Assembly (NCBI GenBank): GCA_964422615.1
Contig: CAYRBJ010000004.1
Span: forward strand, 1-64,000
Reading direction: 5' to 3'
Length of the DNA stretch: 64,000 nt
Source: DATLWN01 sp964422615
GTDB taxonomy: Bacteria; Pseudomonadota; Zetaproteobacteria; Mariprofundales; Mariprofundaceae
Positions 31,705-40,658 of the stretch are shown one piece after another. Below the pieces are notes generated by a model that was not told the origin of the DNA, ran no database searches, and saw only the letters and a program-made list of their open reading frames with translations. Both the position numbers and the translations under genes were made by a program. Numbering within the stretch: position 1 is the first letter of the stretch; every line of letters begins with the position of its first letter.

Positions 31705-34296
31705 ATGGTGTCCGGCGGCAGCGAACGTTACGATGCGCAATCGGTTGAGCGCAGATGGCAACAGCGATGGGAACAGGACGCTGTCAATGCGGCCTCGGAC
31801 GACCCGGCCGATGCGCGCGACACCTTCTATTGCCTGGCGATGTTCCCGTATCCGTCCGGAAACCTGCACATGGGGCATGTGCGCAATTACTGCCTCGGCG
31901 ATGCCATGGCACGCTACAAGCGCATGCAGGACTTCAATGTGCTGCAGCCGATGGGCTGGGACGCGTTCGGCCTGCCGGCCGAGAACGCCGCCATCAAGCA
32001 CGGGCGGCCTCCGGCCGAATGGACCTATGCCAACATCCGCCAGATGCGCGGACAGCTGAAACGCCTCGGCCTGTCCTACGACTGGGATCGCGAGATCGCC
32101 ACCTGCCGGCCGGAGTATTACCGCTGGGAGCAGTGGCTGTTCACGCGCCTGCTGAAAAAGAATCTCGCCTACCGCAAGGAAGCGGAGGTCAACTGGTGCG
32201 AGCACTGCCATACGGTGCTGGCCAACGAGCAGGTCGTCGACGGTGCCTGCTGGCGCTGCGACACGCCGGTGGTGCGCAGGAACCTGGCGCAGTGGTTCAT
32301 CCGCATCACCGACTACGCCGAGGAACTGCTGACCGATCTGGACAAGCTGCCCGGCTGGCCGGAGCGCGTGCGCGAGATGCAGAAGAACTGGATCGGCCGC
32401 TCCACCGGCGCCGAGGTCATTTTCCCGATCGAGGGCTCCGATCAGGTGCTGGACATTTTCACCACCCGCCCGGACACGCTGATGGGCGTGACCTACATGG
32501 CGGTGGCGGCCGGCCATCCGCTGGCCAAAAAGGCCGCCGAGTCCAACCCCGAGCTGGCGGCCTTTCTCGAGGAGTGTTCCCACGTTTCCACAAAAGAAGC
32601 CGACATGGAAACCATGGAGAAGAAAGGCAAGGCGCTGGGCATCAACGCCATTCACCCGATCACGGGCGAGGCGGTGCCGGTGTGGGTGGCCAACTTCGTG
32701 CTGATGGGCTACGGCACCGGGGCGGTGATGAGCGTGCCGGCCCACGATGAGCGCGATTTTCACTTTGCTCAGAATTATAAAGACCAGCTTCCACCTATTA
32801 AGCCTGTAATCGTTCCTGCTCATTGGGACTTGTCCAAAGTTGATAGATCTGAGAGTGGAGCAGATGGTTCTCCGTGCTTATTGAATGTTGACGCTGATAT
32901 CAGTTCGCCCATGGGTAATTGCTCCAATTATTTGGACTGGAGTGAATGGAGTTCGATCTTTAGTGAGAAAGGCATTTGCATAAATTCAGGGAAGTATGAT
33001 GGTCTGAATTTCGAGGAGGCGACGGACGCCATTATCGCCGACCTTGAAGCCAAGGGTATGGGTCGCAAGCGGGTGCAGTACCGGCTGCGCGACTGGCTGG
33101 TGTCCCGGCAGCGCTACTGGGGCACACCGATCCCGGTGATTCACTGCGACGACTGCGGCATCGTGCCGGTGCCGGACGACCAGTTGCCGGTGGTGCTGCC
33201 GGAGGATCTGAAGCCGACCGGCGGTGCCAGCCCCCTGACCACCTGCGAGGCCTTCGTGCATGTCACTTGCCCGGCCTGTGGCAAGCCGGCCAGGCGAGAG
33301 ACCGACACCTTCGACACCTTCGTGGAATCCTCGTGGTACATGGCGCGCTACACCAGCCCGCGCAACGAGTCGGCGATGGTCGATCGCGCGGCGGTGCACC
33401 GCTGGCTGCCGGTCGACCAGTACATCGGTGGTGTGGAGCATGCGGTACTGCATCTGTTGTATGCCCGCTTCTTCTACAAGCTGATGCGCGACGAGGATCT
33501 GTTCGGTTCCGCCGATGGTGGCGACGAGCCGTTCACGCGCCTGCTGACGCAGGGCATGGTACTGAAAGACGGCGCCAAGATGAGCAAGTCCAAGGGGAAT
33601 ACCGTCGATCCCAATGCCCTGATCGAGCAGTACGGGGCCGATACGGCGCGCCTGTTCATCCTGTTCGCCGCACCCCCGGAAAAGGATCTGGAATGGAGCG
33701 ATGCCGGCGTGGAGGGGGCGAACCGCTTCCTGCATCGGGTCTGGCGCCTGCTCGATCGCCTGGACGGGGCCAACGATGGCGAGGCGGATGGCGAAGGGTG
33801 CAAGGCCATGCGCCGCACCATCCATGCCACGATCCAGCGCGTCACCCATGCCTTCGAGCAGGGCTTCGCCTTCAATGTGGCGATCGCCGCCCTGATGGAG
33901 TTGACCAATGCCCTGTATGTCTTCGAGGCCGGCGGCGACGAGGGCAAGGCGGTGCTGCGCGAGGGCTGTCAGGCGCTGCTGAAGATGCTGGCGCCGCTGG
34001 TGCCGCATTTCGCCTGCGAGTGCCATGCGCGCCTCGGTCTGGACGGCATGGCCGCGCTCGAACACTGGCCGGCGGTGGATGCCGCGGCGCTGGTGCAGGA
34101 TTCCATCGATCTGGTGGTGCAGGTCAACGGCAAGAAGCGCGGCGAGGTGCGTGTGGCCCCGGATGCCGACAAGGAAGCGGCGATGACGGCGGCCCGTGCC
34201 GAACCGGCGCTCGCCCGCTGGTTCGAAGGCATGGCCGTGGTCAAGGTGATCCTGGTACCGGGCCGGCTGCTCAATGTGGTGGTGAAGCCGGTATGA
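31705..34296 (+). CDS. leuS: Leucyl-tRNA synthetase
   Basis: The ATG at 31705 follows ACGGAGG and gives 863 residues. Catalytic motifs are HMGH (55-58) and KMSKS (near 625). The CP1 editing domain contains TTRPDTLMG (T253 by count) and VPAHDERD (D near 346). Between KPVI and NSGKYDGL there are 56 residues where E. coli LeuRS, as I remember it, has about 21. That insertion and its surroundings (32761 to about 33018) are about 42 percent GC by hand count against about 65 percent just upstream, so part of the editing domain looks imported. The frame is intact throughout. leuS-lptE-holA is a conserved order. Confidence 0.95.
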   Translation: MVSGGSERYDAQSVERRWQQRWEQDAVNAASDDPADARDTFYCLAMFPYPSGNLHMGHVRNYCLGDAMARYKRMQDFNVLQPMGWDAFGLPAENAAIKHGRPPAEWTYANIRQMRGQLKRLGLSYDWDREIATCRPEYYRWEQWLFTRLLKKNLAYRKEAEVNWCEHCHTVLANEQVVDGACWRCDTPVVRRNLAQWFIRITDYAEELLTDLDKLPGWPERVREMQKNWIGRSTGAEVIFPIEGSDQVLDIFTTRPDTLMGVTYMAVAAGHPLAKKAAESNPELAAFLEECSHVSTKEADMETMEKKGKALGINAIHPITGEAVPVWVANFVLMGYGTGAVMSVPAHDERDFHFAQNYKDQLPPIKPVIVPAHWDLSKVDRSESGADGSPCLLNVDADISSPMGNCSNYLDWSEWSSIFSEKGICINSGKYDGLNFEEATDAIIADLEAKGMGRKRVQYRLRDWLVSRQRYWGTPIPVIHCDDCGIVPVPDDQLPVVLPEDLKPTGGASPLTTCEAFVHVTCPACGKPARRETDTFDTFVESSWYMARYTSPRNESAMVDRAAVHRWLPVDQYIGGVEHAVLHLLYARFFYKLMRDEDLFGSADGGDEPFTRLLTQGMVLKDGAKMSKSKGNTVDPNALIEQYGADTARLFILFAAPPEKDLEWSDAGVEGANRFLHRVWRLLDRLDGANDGEADGEGCKAMRRTIHATIQRVTHAFEQGFAFNVAIAALMELTNALYVFEAGGDEGKAVLREGCQALLKMLAPLVPHFACECHARLGLDGMAALEHWPAVDAAALVQDSIDLVVQVNGKKRGEVRVAPDADKEAAMTAARAEPALARWFEGMAVVKVILVPGRLLNVVVKPV

Positions 34297-34817
34297 GGCC
34301 TGGTTTGAAACGATTTGGCGCAGTGCTGGTGCTGGCCGCCATGCTCGGTGGCTGCGGCTATCACCTGGCCGGCCACAGCGGCACGCATGGCGCCATTCCC
34401 CCGGGGACGCAGACGGTGGTCATCCGCGCGTCGGGCCTGGATGCCAACTGGCTGGCCCAGGCGCTGATGGCACGCATGCGCATCGGGGCCGACTATGCCC
34501 TGCAGCGTGCCGACGAACCCCATGCCGTCGATACGAACACCGTGGAGTTGCGCATCGGGAACGTTTCGGTGCAGTTCGTACCGACGGCCTATGACCGCTC
34601 CGGCATTGCGGTCCAGTACCGTCTGACCCTGACCGCCTCGATAGGCGTGTTCCAGGGCAACGCGGCGCTGTGGCAATCCGGGCCGATGGCGGAGAGCGGC
34701 AATGTCTATGTCACCGGCGGACCGGCCAGTATCGAGGCCTCACGCCATCGCGTGGAGCGGCACATGCGCCAGCAGTGGGCAAGGCGGGCATGGGAGCGGC
34801 TGCAGTCCGGGTTTTGA
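34293..34817 (+). CDS. lptE: LPS-assembly lipoprotein LptE
   Basis: The ATG overlaps the leuS stop (ATGA). The 174-residue protein begins with a lipoprotein signal ending LGGC (cysteine near residue 22) followed by GYHLAGH, the usual LptE start (GCGYHLRG). The mature part is a small alpha/beta domain with VELRIGNVSVQFVPTAYDRSG and QYRLTLTA strands. LptE plugs the LptD barrel in the outer membrane during lipopolysaccharide export. Neighbours leuS and holA support the call, as does msbA at 58413 for a lipopolysaccharide-bearing cell. Confidence 0.88.
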   Translation: MRPGLKRFGAVLVLAAMLGGCGYHLAGHSGTHGAIPPGTQTVVIRASGLDANWLAQALMARMRIGADYALQRADEPHAVDTNTVELRIGNVSVQFVPTAYDRSGIAVQYRLTLTASIGVFQGNAALWQSGPMAESGNVYVTGGPASIEASRHRVERHMRQQWARRAWERLQSGF

Positions 34818-34856
34818 TGGGGTTGTTGATATGGGGCTTCTGATGGGCGGCGGCCG

Positions 34857-35849
34857 ATGAAATGTTCCCCCGAGCGTCTGTCATCCGTGCAGGCTTCGGT
34901 TTATTACCTGTACGGTGAGGACCGGGATGCCCAGTTCGAGGCGGCGGAGGCACTGCTGGCGACCGGTAGCCCCGAGGTCACGCGCCTGCGCGTGGATGTG
35001 TCCGAACTGGAACGGGTAGAGGTGGAAACCCGCAGCCAGGGCCTGTTCACCAGTGCCGGCTGCCATGCGCTGGTGCGCAATGCCGAGGCTGCTTCACCGA
35101 AGCAGGGGGAGCATCTGCTGAAGCTGGCCGGGAGCCTGCCATCGCCGCATCGCCTGATCATCTGCGCCCCCGGGATCAGCTGGAAGAAGGCCCTGCACAA
35201 GCAGATGCAGGCCATCGATACCGTCGCCTGCTGCGAGTTCTCGATGCCGGGGGCCCAGGCGTTTCAGCGCTGGCTGTCCGGCGTGTTTTCCGAACAGGGG
35301 CTTATGGTGACGGACCAGGCGGTGGCCCTGGCGGCCGAGCGCCTGCAGGGCATGCGTCAGGCTGCCCGCCAATTGGCCGAGCGCATGCGCTGGTACGATG
35401 ACGGAGCGGGTGAGGCGATTGATGTGCCGGTGCTCGGCGATCTGCTCGGCGAGCGCATGCCGGAGGATCTGGGTGCCTATTGTGCGGCGGTGGCCTCGCG
35501 CTCCGCCGGGGCCCTGCCGATGCTGAAAAAGCTGCTGGACGGCCAGCAGACGGCGGAGGTGCAGGTGGTCAGCTGGCTGGGCACGCGCCTGCAGCAGTTG
35601 CTGATGTACCGCTGGTTTGCAGCCAAGAAGGACGGCGGTGCCATGCAGAAGGCGCGCGTGTTCGGCGATGCGCGCAGGCTTGTGCCAGCGGAGTCGAAAC
35701 GCTGGAAGGTCTCCGAACTGATCGCGGCGCTGACCCGTACGATCGAGGCAGAAACATTGCTGAAGGGGGCATCGGTCGAGGACAGGCGGGTGGTACTGGA
35801 GAGGCTGACCCTGGATCTGGTGGTGCCGGGCCGCCTGGAGAGGGAATGA
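34857..35849 (+). CDS. holA: DNA polymerase III delta subunit
   Basis: This 330-residue protein has the HolA layout: a RecA-like N-terminal domain starting VYYLYGEDRDAQFEAAEAL, then ESRSQGLFTSAGCHALVRNAE-like sequence, LIICAPGISWKKALHKQMQAI, and a helical C-terminal domain ending LERLTLDLV. As in other delta subunits it lacks a working Walker A loop. It opens the beta clamp in the clamp loader. The ribosome binding site is weak, and 39 bases separate it from lptE. Its stop overlaps the bioA start (ATGA). Confidence 0.88.
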   Translation: MKCSPERLSSVQASVYYLYGEDRDAQFEAAEALLATGSPEVTRLRVDVSELERVEVETRSQGLFTSAGCHALVRNAEAASPKQGEHLLKLAGSLPSPHRLIICAPGISWKKALHKQMQAIDTVACCEFSMPGAQAFQRWLSGVFSEQGLMVTDQAVALAAERLQGMRQAARQLAERMRWYDDGAGEAIDVPVLGDLLGERMPEDLGAYCAAVASRSAGALPMLKKLLDGQQTAEVQVVSWLGTRLQQLLMYRWFAAKKDGGAMQKARVFGDARRLVPAESKRWKVSELIAALTRTIEAETLLKGASVEDRRVVLERLTLDLVVPGRLERE

Positions 35850-37144
35850 GCGGCAACCACCGTGATGCCTTCAATGCCGACTGGCTGGGCTTCGAGCGGC
35901 AGCATGTCTGGCATCCGTATGCGCCGATGCACGATCCGCTGCCGGCCTATGCGGTGGCCTCGGCCGATGGCGTGCGCCTACAGATGGAGGACGGACGTAC
36001 GCTGATCGACGGCATGGCCTCGTGGTGGTGCGCTATCCACGGCTACAACCATCCGATGCTGAACGCGGCGGTGACCGATCAGCTTGCGTCCATGGCGCAC
36101 GTGATGTTCGGCGGCCTGACGCACCGCCCGGCTGCGCAACTTGCCGCACATCTGCTCGATCTGGCGCCGCCGGGGCTGGAGCATGTGTTCTTTGCTGATT
36201 CCGGCTCGGTGTCTGTCGAGGTGGCCATCAAGATGGCGATGCAGTACTGGCAGGCGCAGGGGATGCCTTCCCGGCACCGGCTGCTGACGATCCGCGGCGG
36301 TTACCATGGTGACACCTTCGGCGCGATGGCGGTTTGCGACCCGGTGACCGGCATGCACCATTTGTTTTCGCATGTACTGCCCCAGCATGTGTTTGCCGAG
36401 GCCCCCCATGCACGTACCGATGCCGAGTGGACGGAGGCCGACATTGCCGATTTCCGCCACAAGATCGAGGCGCATGTGCACGAGCTGGCGGCGGTCATCC
36501 TGGAACCGGTTGTACAGGGGGCTGGCGGCATGCGCTTCTATGCCCCGGAGTTCCTGCGCCAGGTGCGCCAGCTGTGCGATGCGCACGGCGTGCTCTTGAT
36601 CTGTGACGAGATCGCCACCGGTTTCGGACGCACCGGGCGCATGTTCGCCTGCGAGCACGCCGGCATCACGCCGGACATCCTGTGCGTCGGCAAGGCGCTG
36701 ACCGGCGGCTATATGACCCTGGCCGCCACCCTGGTAACACCCAAGATTTGCGGCGGCATCCATGTCGATGGCAGCGGGGTGCTGATGCACGGGCCCACCT
36801 TCATGGCCAATGCGCTGGCCTGCGCCGTGGCCGAGGCGAGCCTGACCCTGCTCGAGTCCGGCCCGTGGCGACAGCAGGTGGCGGCGATCGAGACGCAACT
36901 GCATGAGGAACTGGCACCGGCGCGAGATCTGGCGGCGGTGGCCGACGTGCGGGTGCTCGGGGCCATCGGCGTCATCGAGATGCAGGCGCCTATCGACATG
37001 ACACGCGCCCAGCAGACGCTGGTGGAGCACGGCGTATGGCTGCGGCCGTTCGGCAGGCTGCTGTACACGATGCCGCCCTATGTGATCGAAGCCCAGGACC
37101 TGTCGCAGGTGACAACCGCCATGCTGGATGTCTCCGGTGGCTGA
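35846..37144 (+). CDS. bioA: Adenosylmethionine-8-amino-7-oxononanoate aminotransferase
   Basis: The ATG overlaps the holA stop. The 432-residue class III aminotransferase has the BioA N-terminal motif HVWHPYAPMHDP, SWWCAIHGYNHP, the FADSGSVSVEVAIKMA cofactor loop, LICDEIATGFGRTG and the PLP lysine K283 in VGKALTGGYMTLAATL. HPYAP and SWW distinguish BioA from other class III enzymes. It uses SAM as amino donor in biotin synthesis. No other biotin gene is near; its neighbour overlaps on the 3' side. Confidence 0.93.
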   Translation: MSGNHRDAFNADWLGFERQHVWHPYAPMHDPLPAYAVASADGVRLQMEDGRTLIDGMASWWCAIHGYNHPMLNAAVTDQLASMAHVMFGGLTHRPAAQLAAHLLDLAPPGLEHVFFADSGSVSVEVAIKMAMQYWQAQGMPSRHRLLTIRGGYHGDTFGAMAVCDPVTGMHHLFSHVLPQHVFAEAPHARTDAEWTEADIADFRHKIEAHVHELAAVILEPVVQGAGGMRFYAPEFLRQVRQLCDAHGVLLICDEIATGFGRTGRMFACEHAGITPDILCVGKALTGGYMTLAATLVTPKICGGIHVDGSGVLMHGPTFMANALACAVAEASLTLLESGPWRQQVAAIETQLHEELAPARDLAAVADVRVLGAIGVIEMQAPIDMTRAQQTLVEHGVWLRPFGRLLYTMPPYVIEAQDLSQVTTAMLDVSGG

Positions 37145-38003
37145 GATACGGGACGGTATGCTGTCCATCGGCAACCACGATCGCGATGCCGCAGGCCTCA
37201 CATACATCTATCCGGTGGTGTCACGCCGGGCCGGCGGCGTGTCGGTCGGCATCAATCTGAATCCGAACAACGCCTGCGACTGGCGCTGCATCTACTGCCA
37301 GGTGCCGAATCTGGTGCGCGGCTCGGCCCCGGTCATCGATCTGGCACTGCTCGCCCGGGAACTGCGCAGCATGCTGCACGATATCGTGCAGGGCGATTTT
37401 ATGGCCAGACACGTGCCACAGTCCTGCCGCCGGTTGTCGGATATCGCCATCTCCGGCAACGGCGAGCCGACCAGCAGCCGCCAGTTTGGCCAGGTGGTGC
37501 AGCTGATCGGCACCATCATGCGCGAGTTCGATCTCACCGGCACCATACCGTTGCGCCTGATCACCAACGGCTCGTATATGCGCAAGCCTCATGTGCAGCG
37601 AGGGCTCGCCCGCATGCGCACACTGGGCGGCGAGGTGTGGATCAAGGTCGACCGGGCCAGTGAGGAAGGCATCCGCCGTGTCAACGGTGTCAGCGCCACT
37701 CCCCGGCAGCTGGCCGATCGGGTGGAGACCGCTGCCGGGCTTTGCCCCACCTGGATCCAGACCTGCATGTTCGCCTGGGACAGCATGCCGCCGGTACCGG
37801 AAGAGATCGAGGCCTACCTAGGGTTTCTGCAGCGGCTGCTTGCGCGGTCCGTGCCGCTGCGCGGGGTCTTGCTCTATGGCCTGGCACGGCCATCGATGCA
37901 GCAGCCCGAGGCGGCGCATCTGTCGGCCGTATCGGCGGCATGGCTTGTGGCGCTGGGCCGGCGTATTGAGGCCTTGGGGCTTACTGTCACCGTACATGCC
38001 TGA
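37128..38003 (+). CDS. Radical SAM protein of unknown substrate
   Basis: The frame overlaps the end of bioA by 17 bases; an ATG at 37158 is an alternative start. The 291-residue protein carries a canonical CX3CX2C motif (C50, C54, C57 in NNACDWRCIYCQ), followed by ISGNGEPTSS, the glycine-rich SAM-binding strand, and LITNGSYM and VDRASEEGIRRVNG elements. The layout resembles COG0731-type proteins (wyosine-like TYW1 relatives) without an extra domain. The coupling to bioA is probably positional. I cannot assign a substrate. Confidence 0.75.
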   Translation: MSPVAEIRDGMLSIGNHDRDAAGLTYIYPVVSRRAGGVSVGINLNPNNACDWRCIYCQVPNLVRGSAPVIDLALLARELRSMLHDIVQGDFMARHVPQSCRRLSDIAISGNGEPTSSRQFGQVVQLIGTIMREFDLTGTIPLRLITNGSYMRKPHVQRGLARMRTLGGEVWIKVDRASEEGIRRVNGVSATPRQLADRVETAAGLCPTWIQTCMFAWDSMPPVPEEIEAYLGFLQRLLARSVPLRGVLLYGLARPSMQQPEAAHLSAVSAAWLVALGRRIEALGLTVTVHA

Positions 38004-38043
38004 GCGCCGCAGCGGCCTGGGTTTTCCGGCCTGTGCGTAGTTG

Positions 38044-38072
38044 TTGCGCAGGCTGAAGGCGGGCGCTAGATT
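38044..38072 (+). promoter_or_regulatory. Candidate promoter of rpsO
   Basis: TTGCGC (38044-38049) and TAGATT (38067-38072) are 17 bases apart, 42 bases upstream of the rpsO start codon. The match is moderate. Confidence 0.4.
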
Positions 38073-38105
38073 GCGCCGCCCATAGAGAAGAAAAAAAGAG
38101 GTAGA

Positions 38106-38138
38106 CAGGATTCATGTCTCTGGCAGCGGATAAAAAGA
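38106..38138 (+). repeat. Left arm of a long inverted repeat over the rpsO start codon
   Basis: Bases 38106-38130 are the exact reverse complement of 38440-38464 (25 of 25), and pairing continues to 38138/38432 with two mismatches. The arm spans the eight bases before the rpsO ATG (38114) and its first eight codons, so pairing in the rpsO-pnp transcript would bury the start codon. Confidence 0.97.
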
Positions 38139-38383
38139 TCGAGATCATCAAGAAGTTCGGACGCCATGAGGGCGATACCGGTTCCCCGGAAGTGCAGATC
38201 GCGCTGCTGACCGAGCGCATCAACACGCTGGCCGGCCATTTCAAGGACAATCACAAGGACCATCACTCACGCCGTGGGCTGCTGAAGATGGTGGGTTCCC
38301 GACGCTCCCTGCTCAAATACCTGAAGTCGGCTGATTTCAACCGTTATCGGACGTTGATCGATACGCTGGGATTGCGTCGCTGA
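38114..38383 (+). CDS. rpsO: 30S ribosomal protein S15
   Basis: The 89-residue protein has the S15 signature: EGDTGSPEVQIALLTERINTL, HFKDNHKDHHSRRGLLKMVGSRRSLLKYL, and the C-terminal RYRTLIDTLGLRR. AAGAGG lies 11 bases upstream of the ATG. S15 binds the central domain of 16S rRNA and in E. coli represses its own translation. It precedes pnp, the universal order. The initiation region is one arm of a 25-base inverted repeat whose other arm lies just upstream of pnp. Confidence 0.98.
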   Translation: MSLAADKKIEIIKKFGRHEGDTGSPEVQIALLTERINTLAGHFKDNHKDHHSRRGLLKMVGSRRSLLKYLKSADFNRYRTLIDTLGLRR

Positions 38384-38393
38384 TTCATATATG

Positions 38394-38425
38394 GGGCGGT
38401 TCCTGCGGGGCCGCCCTTTGATTTT
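38394..38425 (+). terminator. Terminator-like hairpin between rpsO and pnp
   Basis: GGGCGG (38394-38399) pairs with CCGCCC (38411-38416), followed by TTTGATTTT. It is likely a partial terminator that lets some polymerase read into pnp. Confidence 0.7.
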
Positions 38426-38431
38426 CCCCCT

Positions 38432-38464
38432 TCGTTTTCTCCGCTGCCAGAGACATGAATCCTG
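38432..38464 (+). repeat. Right arm of the rpsO/pnp inverted repeat
   Basis: This is the reverse complement of the rpsO translation-initiation region (see 38106-38138). It ends 15 bases before the pnp ATG and touches the pnp ribosome binding site (GAAGGA, 38466-38471). It does not encode protein and is therefore conserved against drift for some other reason, or is a very recent inverted duplication. Confidence 0.97.
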
Positions 38465-38479
38465 CGAAGGATGTAATTG

Positions 38480-40588
38480 ATGTTTGATGTAAAAACTACA
38501 AAGGCGACCGTAGGCGGTCGCGAGATTTCGTTCGAGACCGGGCGCATGGCTCGCCAGGCCGGCGGTTCGGTGCTGGTGCAAGTCGGCGATGTCGTCGTGC
38601 ATGTGGCTGCGACAGCCGCCAAGACCCCGCTGCAGGGCGTGGATTTCATGCCGTTGACCGTGCATTATCAGGAAAAGACCTATGCTGCCGGCCGCTTTCT
38701 CGGCGGCTTCTTCAAGCGTGAGGGACGTCCCTCCGAGAAGGAAACGCTGACCAGCCGCCTGATCGACCGCCCGATCCGCCCGTTGTTCCCCAAGGGTTTC
38801 TTCCATGAGACCCAGGTGATTGCCACGGTGATTTCCGCCGACGAGCAGACCAATCCCGATATCGTCGCCATCAACGGCGTCTCGGCCGCCTTGGCCATCT
38901 CCGATGTACCGTTCGCCGAGCCGATCGCGGCTTCGCGCGTCGGCCTGATCGACGGCGAGTTCGTGCTGAACCCGAGCTACGAGCAGCTGCAGGAATCCAA
39001 GCTGGATCTGGTGGTAGCCGGCACGCGTGATGCCGTGCTGATGATCGAATCCGAGGCCAAGGAGCTGTCCGAGGAGCAGATGATCGATGCGATCATTTTC
39101 GGCCAGGAAGGCTACCGGCCGATCATCGATGCCATCGAAGCCCTGGTCGCCCAGGCCGGCAAGGAAAAGATGGCCATCGAGCTGGCCGGCAGCGGTGATG
39201 TCGTCAAGCAGGCCGTCAAGGCAGCGTTCGAGGTCGAAGTGCGCGCCGCGTATGCGATCAAGGACAAGTCCGAGCGCGCCGCGAAGATCGAGGCATTCCG
39301 CCTCGCCGCCCAGGAAAAGCTGGCCGGAACGGAAGAGAATCCGGGTGAGTATTCCTCCAACGATGTGTCCGCAGCCCTGAAGAGCCTGGAAAAGGATGTG
39401 GTGCGCCGCTCGATCATCGACGGCAACCCGCGCATCGACGGCCGTTCGACCAAGGACGTGCGCGCCATCGACTGCCAGGTCGGGGTGCTGCCGCGTACCC
39501 ATGGCTCGGCGCTGTTCACGCGCGGTGAAACCCAGGCCCTGGTAACCATCACGCTGGGTACCGAGTCCGACATGCAGCTGACCGAGAGTCTGGAGGGCGT
39601 GACCAAGCAGCGCTTCATGCTGCACTACAATTTCCCGCCGTATTCCGTGGGTGAGGCCCGTCGCATGGGCCCTCCGGGACGGCGTGAAATCGGTCACGGC
39701 AGGCTTGCCCGCCGTGGTATCGAGGCGGTGATTCCATCCGAGGAGAAGTTCGGCTACGCCATCCGCTCGGTGTCCGAGATCATGGAGTCCAACGGCTCCT
39801 CGTCGATGGCCTCCGTGTGCGGCACTTCGCTGGCCCTGATGGATGCCGGCGTGCCGGTGAAGGCGGCCGTGGCCGGTGTGGCCATGGGCCTGATCCTGGA
39901 GTCGGACGGCTATGCCGTGCTCACCGATATCCTCGGTGACGAGGATCATCTGGGCGACATGGACTTCAAGGTGGCCGGTACCCGCGACGGCGTGACCACG
40001 CTGCAGCTGGACATCAAGATCGGCGGCCTGACCCGCGAGATCATGCGTGAGGCCCTGGCCCAGGCGCACAAGGGCCGCATGCACATCCTGGACGAGATGA
40101 ACAAGTGCATCGCCGAGCCCCGTGCGACGATCGCCGAGCATGCGCCGCGCATGTTCACGATGAAGATCCACCCGGACAAGATCCGCGAGGTCATCGGTTC
40201 CGGCGGCAAGGTGATTCGCGGCATCGTCGAGGAATCGGGTGCCAAGATCGATATCGAGGACGACGGCACGATCAAGATCTTCGCCGTCACCGGCGAAGCC
40301 GGCGAGCTGGCCAAGAAGCTCATCACCGATATCGTGGCTGAGGTCGAGGTCGGCAAGGTCTACGAGGGCAAGGTCGTCAAGATCATGGACTTCGGGGCCT
40401 TCGTACGCATCCTCGGTAATACCGATGGCCTGGTGCACATTTCACAGATCGCCCACCACCGGGTGGAGAAGGTCAGCGACGAGCTCCAGGAGGGCCAGAC
40501 GGTGCGCGTGAAGGTGCTGGAAGTGGACCGCAGCGGCAAGATCCGCTTGTCCATGAAGGCGTTGCTGGAAGAGAAGAGCGAGGCCTGA
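38480..40588 (+). CDS. pnp: Polyribonucleotide nucleotidyltransferase
   Basis: The ATG at 38480 follows GAAGGA by eight bases; a TTG directly before it is not needed. The 702-residue protein has two RNase PH domains (FETGRMARQAGGSVLVQVGDVV; QALVTITLGTESDMQ, VCGTSLALMDAGVP), a central helical domain, then KH (IREVIGSGGKVIRGIVEESGAKIDIEDDG) and S1 (VGKVYEGKVVKIMDFGAFVRI) domains. It degrades RNA 3' to 5' with phosphate and in E. coli controls its own leader after RNase III cleavage. The leader here contains the inverted-repeat arm. Confidence 0.97.
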   Translation: MFDVKTTKATVGGREISFETGRMARQAGGSVLVQVGDVVVHVAATAAKTPLQGVDFMPLTVHYQEKTYAAGRFLGGFFKREGRPSEKETLTSRLIDRPIRPLFPKGFFHETQVIATVISADEQTNPDIVAINGVSAALAISDVPFAEPIAASRVGLIDGEFVLNPSYEQLQESKLDLVVAGTRDAVLMIESEAKELSEEQMIDAIIFGQEGYRPIIDAIEALVAQAGKEKMAIELAGSGDVVKQAVKAAFEVEVRAAYAIKDKSERAAKIEAFRLAAQEKLAGTEENPGEYSSNDVSAALKSLEKDVVRRSIIDGNPRIDGRSTKDVRAIDCQVGVLPRTHGSALFTRGETQALVTITLGTESDMQLTESLEGVTKQRFMLHYNFPPYSVGEARRMGPPGRREIGHGRLARRGIEAVIPSEEKFGYAIRSVSEIMESNGSSSMASVCGTSLALMDAGVPVKAAVAGVAMGLILESDGYAVLTDILGDEDHLGDMDFKVAGTRDGVTTLQLDIKIGGLTREIMREALAQAHKGRMHILDEMNKCIAEPRATIAEHAPRMFTMKIHPDKIREVIGSGGKVIRGIVEESGAKIDIEDDGTIKIFAVTGEAGELAKKLITDIVAEVEVGKVYEGKVVKIMDFGAFVRILGNTDGLVHISQIAHHRVEKVSDELQEGQTVRVKVLEVDRSGKIRLSMKALLEEKSEA

Positions 40589-40619
40589 TCCCACAAGAGC
40601 AAGCGATGATGCATGCGAG

Positions 40620-40645
40620 AGAGGTGGGTCGATCCCGCCTCTTTT
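40620..40645 (+). terminator. Intrinsic terminator after pnp
   Basis: AGAGGTGGG (40620-40628) pairs with CCCGCCTCT (40634-40642), one G-T pair, followed by TTT. It ends close to the M16 protease start, so some readthrough is likely. Confidence 0.75.
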
Positions 40646-40658
40646 GCGTTGGAGATAA

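Noticed and set aside
32761..33018. An intein or mobile insertion inside leuS
   Set aside because: The insertion is too short, has no splicing motifs or direct repeats, and the residues on both sides follow the LeuRS family, so gene conversion or a lineage-specific insertion is simpler.
38267..40438. 723-residue minus-strand open frame opposite pnp
   Set aside because: Shadow of pnp without motifs. It covers one arm of the rpsO/pnp inverted repeat, but coding on that strand does not explain the repeat because the other arm lies in rpsO.
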